Source: an uncultured Lachnospiraceae bacterium
Lineage (GTDB): Bacteria; Bacillota; Clostridia; Lachnospirales; Lachnospiraceae
DNA length: 64,000 nt
Reading direction: 5' to 3'
Assembly (NCBI GenBank): GCA_946558465.1
Contig: CAMNTM010000006.1
Span: 62,001-126,000, forward strand
Below, piece by piece: positions 60,264 through 64,000 of the stretch (position 1 is its first letter; every line of letters begins with the position of its first letter). The notes under the pieces were generated by a model that had not been told where the DNA came from, did no database searches, and worked only from the letters and a program-made list of their open reading frames with translations. The position numbers were made by a program, and so were the translations under genes.

Positions 60264-61769
60264 ATGGCAGAGTATAGACTGGAAATGCATGGAATCAGCA
60301 AAAGCTTTCCGGGTGTAAAGGCGCTTGATCAGGTTAATTTGAGTGTTCGTCCGGGTACGGTTCATGCTTTGATGGGAGAAAACGGTGCCGGAAAATCAAC
60401 TCTTATGAAATGTCTTTTCGGCATTTACAAGATGGACGAAGGGGAAGTACTTGTTGATGGCGAGAAGATGAATATCGGTAATCCTGATGAGGCACTGCAT
60501 CACGGGCTTGCAATGGTTCATCAGGAATTACAGCCGGTACCCGACAGAACAATTGCTGAAAATATGTATCTGGGAAGATATCCTCTGAAATCATTTGGAC
60601 CTTTGAAGGTGATAGACCATAAAAGAATGAATGAGGAGACAGTTAAATGGCTGGAAAATGTAAAGATGCCGTTTGACCCTAAGAAAAAGCTGGGTGAATT
60701 ATCCATTTCCCAAATGCAGTCTGTAGAGATTGCAAAAGCAGTATCGCAGGATGCGAGACTGATTATTTTGGATGAGCCTACTTCATCCTTGACGGAAAAT
60801 GAAGTAGAAGCTCTTTTTAAGATTGTAAGAGATTTGAAATCAAGAGGAGTTTCCTTTGTATATATTTCACATAAGATGGCAGAGATTCGTCAAATTGCTG
60901 ATGATATCACGATTATGCGCGACGGAACCTATGTAGGAAGCTGGAGTATGGAAGATATTTCTGATAATGAGATTGTAAAGCAGATGGTTGGACGTGAACT
61001 GACAAATGTATATCCGGCGCTTGATAATGAGCCGGGGGATGTTTTAATGGAGGTCAAGGGATATACAAGTATCAGTGACCGCTCCTTCCAGAACTGCTCC
61101 TTCACTCTGCGAAGGGGAGAAATCCTCGGCTTCGGCGGCCTGGTAGGCGCACAGAGAACGGAGCTTATGGAGGCAATTTTCGGAATCCGCCATATCAAAT
61201 CAGGTGAGATTATTCTTAACGGAAAACAGATAAGTATTAAGTGCCCTCATGACGCAATCAAAAACGGGATCGGGATGATTACTGAGGACAGGCGCGGAAC
61301 GGGTATTCTGGGCTGTCTTTCAATTGCCGATAATGTTTCGATAGCATCTCTTGACCAATATCTGGAAGCAGGAGTAAAGCTGAATAAAAAGAAGATTGAG
61401 GAGCTTGTACAGGAAAATGTAGGCAAGCTGAGTATCAAAACGCCGAGCAGTAAGGAGCTGATTCAGAATCTGTCTGGTGGTAACCAGCAGAAGGTTATTA
61501 TCTCAAGATGGCTGGCAAATAATCCAGATGTCTTAATTATGGATGAGCCTACCCGCGGTATTGACGTAGGCGCCAAGTATGAGATTTATCAGATTATGAT
61601 TGAGCTGGCAAAGCAGGGTAAGGGAATTATCATGATTTCATCTGAAATGCCTGAGTTATTGGGAGTTTCGAATCGTATCATGGTAATGTGCAACAAGAGA
61701 ATTACCGGCGAACTGTCTGGAGAAGAAGCTACACAGGAAAACGTTATGAAGTATGCAACACAGTTCTGA
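60264..61769 (+). CDS. mglA: Galactose/methyl galactoside importer ATPase
   Basis: 501 residues, a tandem ABC ATPase of the CUT2 class. Domain 1 Walker A is GENGAGKSTLMKCLFG and Walker B is LIILDEPTSSLT. Domain 2 has the usual degenerate P-loop (GGLVGAQRTELMEAIF), the signature LSGGNQQKVIISRWL and Walker B VLIMDEPTRGID. TEDRRGTGI is a family motif. The RBS GGAGAGAGG is strong. It is a paralogue of the ATPase at 29904. It sits between mglB and mglC. Confidence 0.94.
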   Translation: MAEYRLEMHGISKSFPGVKALDQVNLSVRPGTVHALMGENGAGKSTLMKCLFGIYKMDEGEVLVDGEKMNIGNPDEALHHGLAMVHQELQPVPDRTIAENMYLGRYPLKSFGPLKVIDHKRMNEETVKWLENVKMPFDPKKKLGELSISQMQSVEIAKAVSQDARLIILDEPTSSLTENEVEALFKIVRDLKSRGVSFVYISHKMAEIRQIADDITIMRDGTYVGSWSMEDISDNEIVKQMVGRELTNVYPALDNEPGDVLMEVKGYTSISDRSFQNCSFTLRRGEILGFGGLVGAQRTELMEAIFGIRHIKSGEIILNGKQISIKCPHDAIKNGIGMITEDRRGTGILGCLSIADNVSIASLDQYLEAGVKLNKKKIEELVQENVGKLSIKTPSSKELIQNLSGGNQQKVIISRWLANNPDVLIMDEPTRGIDVGAKYEIYQIMIELAKQGKGIIMISSEMPELLGVSNRIMVMCNKRITGELSGEEATQENVMKYATQF

Positions 61770-61796
61770 TTCTGTGTCCGTTAGGAGGAGTAAACA

Positions 61797-62780
61797 ATGA
61801 AAAAAAAGATTAATATTAAAGATACATTAATCAATAATGGTATCATTTTATTGCTTGCGGTTCTTGTGGTATATGTAAGTATTAATGTACCGGCATTTAG
61901 GAGCTTTGCAAACCTGAAGAATCTCGCAATTAATGCCGCGCCTCGTGTTATTGTAGCACTTGGTGTCAGCGGCTGTCTGATTACGAAAGGAACTGACCTT
62001 TCTGCCGGACGTATGGTTGGTCTGGCAGGGTGTCTGGCAGGAATCATGCTGCAGAAAGCGGATGCGCCGGGAAAAATCTGGCCGAATTTTCCGCAGCTCA
62101 ATGTATTTCTGGTACTGCTTATTTGTATGGCGGTCTGTTCAGTATTTGGATTGATTAACGGTATTGTGGTTGCATATCTCAACGTTCCGGCTTTCATCGG
62201 TACACTGGGTATGCAGATGATTGTATATGGTATTGCACTTGTTATCACAAATGCGGTTCCAATCGGAGGATACCGTGCGGATTTTACAACTGTCACACAG
62301 GGAAATATTGCCGGGATTCCATTTCTGTTCATTTATCTCGTAATAGCTGCGGCAATTATCTGGTTCGTGTATAATTATACCCGTCACGGAAAATATATGT
62401 ATGCAATCGGCGGAAATGAATCAGCAGCTGAGGTATCTGGTGTAAATGTTAAAAAGACCAAGATTATCATTTATATAACAGCTGCCTGTCTGTATGCAAT
62501 TGCGGGCTTTTTGTTCAGCGGTAAGTCAGGCGGAGCATCTGTAAACCTGGGTATGTCTTATGAGCTGGAAGCAATCGCGGCCTGTACCATCGGAGGAGTG
62601 TCTGTAAATGGCGGTATCGGACGTGTGTCTGGCGTTATCATCGGTGTTGCAGTGTTTGAGCTTTTGAAATCCTCTCTGCAGTTCCTGGGAGTAAATACAA
62701 ACTACCAGTTTATTGCACAGGGTATCGTAATCGTTGTGGCAATTGCACTTGATATCAGGAAATATATTGCGAAGAAGTAA
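61797..62780 (+). CDS. mglC: Galactose/methyl galactoside importer permease
   Basis: 327 residues with about 8-10 membrane helices of the BPD_transp_2 family. Landmarks are IVALGVSGCLITKGTDLSAG, GLINGIVVAYLNVPAFIGTL, YAIGGNESAAEVSGVNVKKT and CTIGGVSVNGGIGRVSGVI. The YAIGGNE and TDLSAGR forms match MglC rather than RbsC. The start follows TTAGGAGG. It completes the importer and is followed by a terminator at 62799. Confidence 0.93.
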   Translation: MKKKINIKDTLINNGIILLLAVLVVYVSINVPAFRSFANLKNLAINAAPRVIVALGVSGCLITKGTDLSAGRMVGLAGCLAGIMLQKADAPGKIWPNFPQLNVFLVLLICMAVCSVFGLINGIVVAYLNVPAFIGTLGMQMIVYGIALVITNAVPIGGYRADFTTVTQGNIAGIPFLFIYLVIAAAIIWFVYNYTRHGKYMYAIGGNESAAEVSGVNVKKTKIIIYITAACLYAIAGFLFSGKSGGASVNLGMSYELEAIAACTIGGVSVNGGIGRVSGVIIGVAVFELLKSSLQFLGVNTNYQFIAQGIVIVVAIALDIRKYIAKK

Positions 62781-62798
62781 AATAGCGGCTGAATGCGA

Positions 62799-62823
62799 AA
62801 GGACAGCGGGGGCTGTCCTTTTT
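62799..62823 (+). terminator. Intrinsic terminator of the mgl operon
   Basis: AAGGACAGC (62799-62807) pairs with GCTGTCCTT (62812-62820) around GGGG, followed by TTT. It begins 19 bases after the mglC stop. Confidence 0.82.
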
Positions 62824-62872
62824 GTGTCCCGCACCGAAAGTATTCAGTGTATAATTAATCATGAAAATATAT

Positions 62873-62915
62873 CAGCCCTCCCAGAAACGGGGTGTACCGC
62901 TTTCTGGGAGGGCTG
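62873..62915. other. Perfect 15-bp inverted repeat just upstream of the response regulator gene
   Basis: CAGCCCTCCCAGAAA (62873-62887) and its exact complement (62901-62915) flank a 13-base loop. There is no T tract. It ends 20 bases before the ATG at 62936, so in RNA it would be a strong 5' hairpin ahead of the ribosome site GAGGAAGG. A possible TATAAT box is at 62850-62855. Confidence 0.75.
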
Positions 62916-62935
62916 TGTAAGAGGAAGGCCCAAGT

Positions 62936-64000
62936 ATGCAGTATACGGTATTATTAGTGGATGATGAGGAAGAGATCAGAGAAGGAATTATTCGAAAAAT
63001 TGACTGGGAGAGCTATGGCTTTCGGATTATCGGCAGCGCCGGCAACGGAAGTGATGCATTGGAGATAGCGGAGAATCTTCAGCCAGATGTGGTAATGACG
63101 GATGTCATGATGCCTTTTATGGATGGACTAGAACTTGGAGAACGGATTGTCCGTATGAATCCAGAGGTAAAGCTCCTTGTATTTTCTGGGGCAGACGAAT
63201 TTGAATATGCCCAGAAGGCTTTGCGCATTCAGGCGGTGGAATATATTCTAAAGCCGATTGATGCGCAGGAACTTGGGGACACTCTGACGAAGATTAAGGA
63301 TACTCTGGATAAGGAATATGAGGCAAAACGAAATCTGGAAACTCTCCGGGAGCATTATATAGATAGTATTCCAGTTATCCGGGAACAGACAATGGTGGCT
63401 TTAGTGGAAGGAAGAGTTACGTCAGAACAGCTGGAGAAGAAAAGCGGCATCGCCCAGCTCGATTTGGAGGCATGGGGATATACGGTGGGGCTTCTGGAGC
63501 TGGAGCCGAATCAGAGAACGAAGACAAGAGAAATGTTTCCGAATCATGATGAGATGCTGATTCCGGTAACGCTTAAGCAGATTGCAGACGAGATACTTCC
63601 TTCCTATGCAAAGGTAACTACATTTTATTATGATGATATGGTGGGAGTGGTTGTAAATCTTTATGGGGAAAAGGATATCTTTAAAGTTATCGAAGGAATG
63701 GACCATGTGTGTAAGACGATGCAGAAGATATATAATATCATTGTAACAGGAGGAATCGGGACAGCCTGCAAAGACGCGGCTAAGCTTCGGTATGCAAGAA
63801 AGGAAGCACAGACAGCTTTAAGCTATCGGGTTGCCTTTGGGAGCGGCCAGGCCATTTATCTGGGAGATGTGGAACCTCAGAAGACCTCTGTCCTGCAGTT
63901 TCAGGGGAGCGATGAAACAGAGCTGATGGACGCAATTAAGGTGGGAAGCAAGGAAGAAATCTGTGAACAGGTAAAAGGCCTTTTTGAAAAAATACGTGGA
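62936..64000 (+). CDS. YesN/AraC-type response regulator (N-terminal part; continues past window)
   Basis: The frame is open from the ATG to the window end (355 residues). The receiver domain has LLVDDEEEIREGII, the phospho-aspartate in VVMTDVMMPFMDGLE and the lysine in YILKPIDAQEL. It is followed by the long mid-domain found in YesN proteins (EHYIDSIPVIREQTMVALVE and so on). The AraC-type DNA-binding end would lie beyond base 64000. The RBS is GAGGAAGG. YesN regulators usually pair with a YesM sensor and control sugar importers; the mgl operon beside it is the likely target. That last point is an inference from position. Confidence 0.88.
   Translation, partial: MQYTVLLVDDEEEIREGIIRKIDWESYGFRIIGSAGNGSDALEIAENLQPDVVMTDVMMPFMDGLELGERIVRMNPEVKLLVFSGADEFEYAQKALRIQAVEYILKPIDAQELGDTLTKIKDTLDKEYEAKRNLETLREHYIDSIPVIREQTMVALVEGRVTSEQLEKKSGIAQLDLEAWGYTVGLLELEPNQRTKTREMFPNHDEMLIPVTLKQIADEILPSYAKVTTFYYDDMVGVVVNLYGEKDIFKVIEGMDHVCKTMQKIYNIIVTGGIGTACKDAAKLRYARKEAQTALSYRVAFGSGQAIYLGDVEPQKTSVLQFQGSDETELMDAIKVGSKEEICEQVKGLFEKIRG

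Noticed and set aside
1-64000. CRISPR arrays, rRNA and tRNA genes
   Set aside because: No regularly spaced repeats and no recognisable rRNA or tRNA sequence were seen on either strand.

Overview
The window reads as a chromosomal segment of a gut-type Lachnospiraceae bacterium (Clostridia). The evidence is moderate-to-low GC with AGGAGG-like ribosome sites, a Spo0A-type DNA-binding domain, the RicT (YaaT) sporulation-family protein, a T-box in front of metG, diaminopimelate dehydrogenase, a preQ1-I element in front of queT, and many CUT-type sugar ABC transporters. No rRNA, tRNA, CRISPR array, insertion sequence or intact prophage was recognised. The genus is not decided by what can be read here.

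Region 1 (1-13,950) is housekeeping: the end of holB, ricT/yaaT, a TrmN6-type methyltransferase, rsmI, an orphan sugar-importer ATPase (msmK type), a frameshifted unknown gene, a T-box-controlled metG, ddh, tatD, rsmA, a citrate synthase, an alpha/beta hydrolase and a membrane-anchored unknown protein.

Region 2 (13,980-41,760) is an accessory block for sugar-acid (hexuronate/hexonate) use. A leftward operon encodes a zinc dehydrogenase, UxuA, a UxuB-like reductase and a LarA-type nickel racemase/epimerase homologue. Then come a hybrid sensor kinase with a solute-binding lipoprotein, FadR- and IclR-type regulators, KDPG aldolase, an aldo/keto reductase and KDG kinase. A rightward operon follows with a complete ABC importer, an amidohydrolase-type putative lactonase, an MFS transporter and an UlaG-like MBL-fold enzyme. 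After a GntR regulator comes a second module: a second LarA-like protein, a second zinc dehydrogenase, tagaturonate reductase and altronate dehydratase. Everything can converge on 2-keto-3-deoxygluconate, then KDPG, then pyruvate plus glyceraldehyde 3-phosphate. No uronate isomerase (UxaC) is in the window. The two modules are instead built around LarA homologues and 5-dehydrogenase-like enzymes, which suggests entry from aldonates or lactones. Shared promoter/operator sequences tie the sub-operons together.

Region 3 (41,760-64,000) is mixed: a standalone Spo0A effector domain, a GH25 lysozyme with LysM repeats, two two-component systems, a large anchored protein with a possible degenerate C39-like end, a methyltransferase, QueT behind a preQ1-I riboswitch, a ferredoxin-type aldo/keto reductase, asnS, an SbcD/YhaN-like pair, a galactose-type mglBAC importer and the start of a YesN-like response regulator.

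Eight copies of a GGGGACGGGGTA palindrome sit beside stop codons in regions 1 and 3. None is inside region 2, and two nearly identical copies lie at its two sides.
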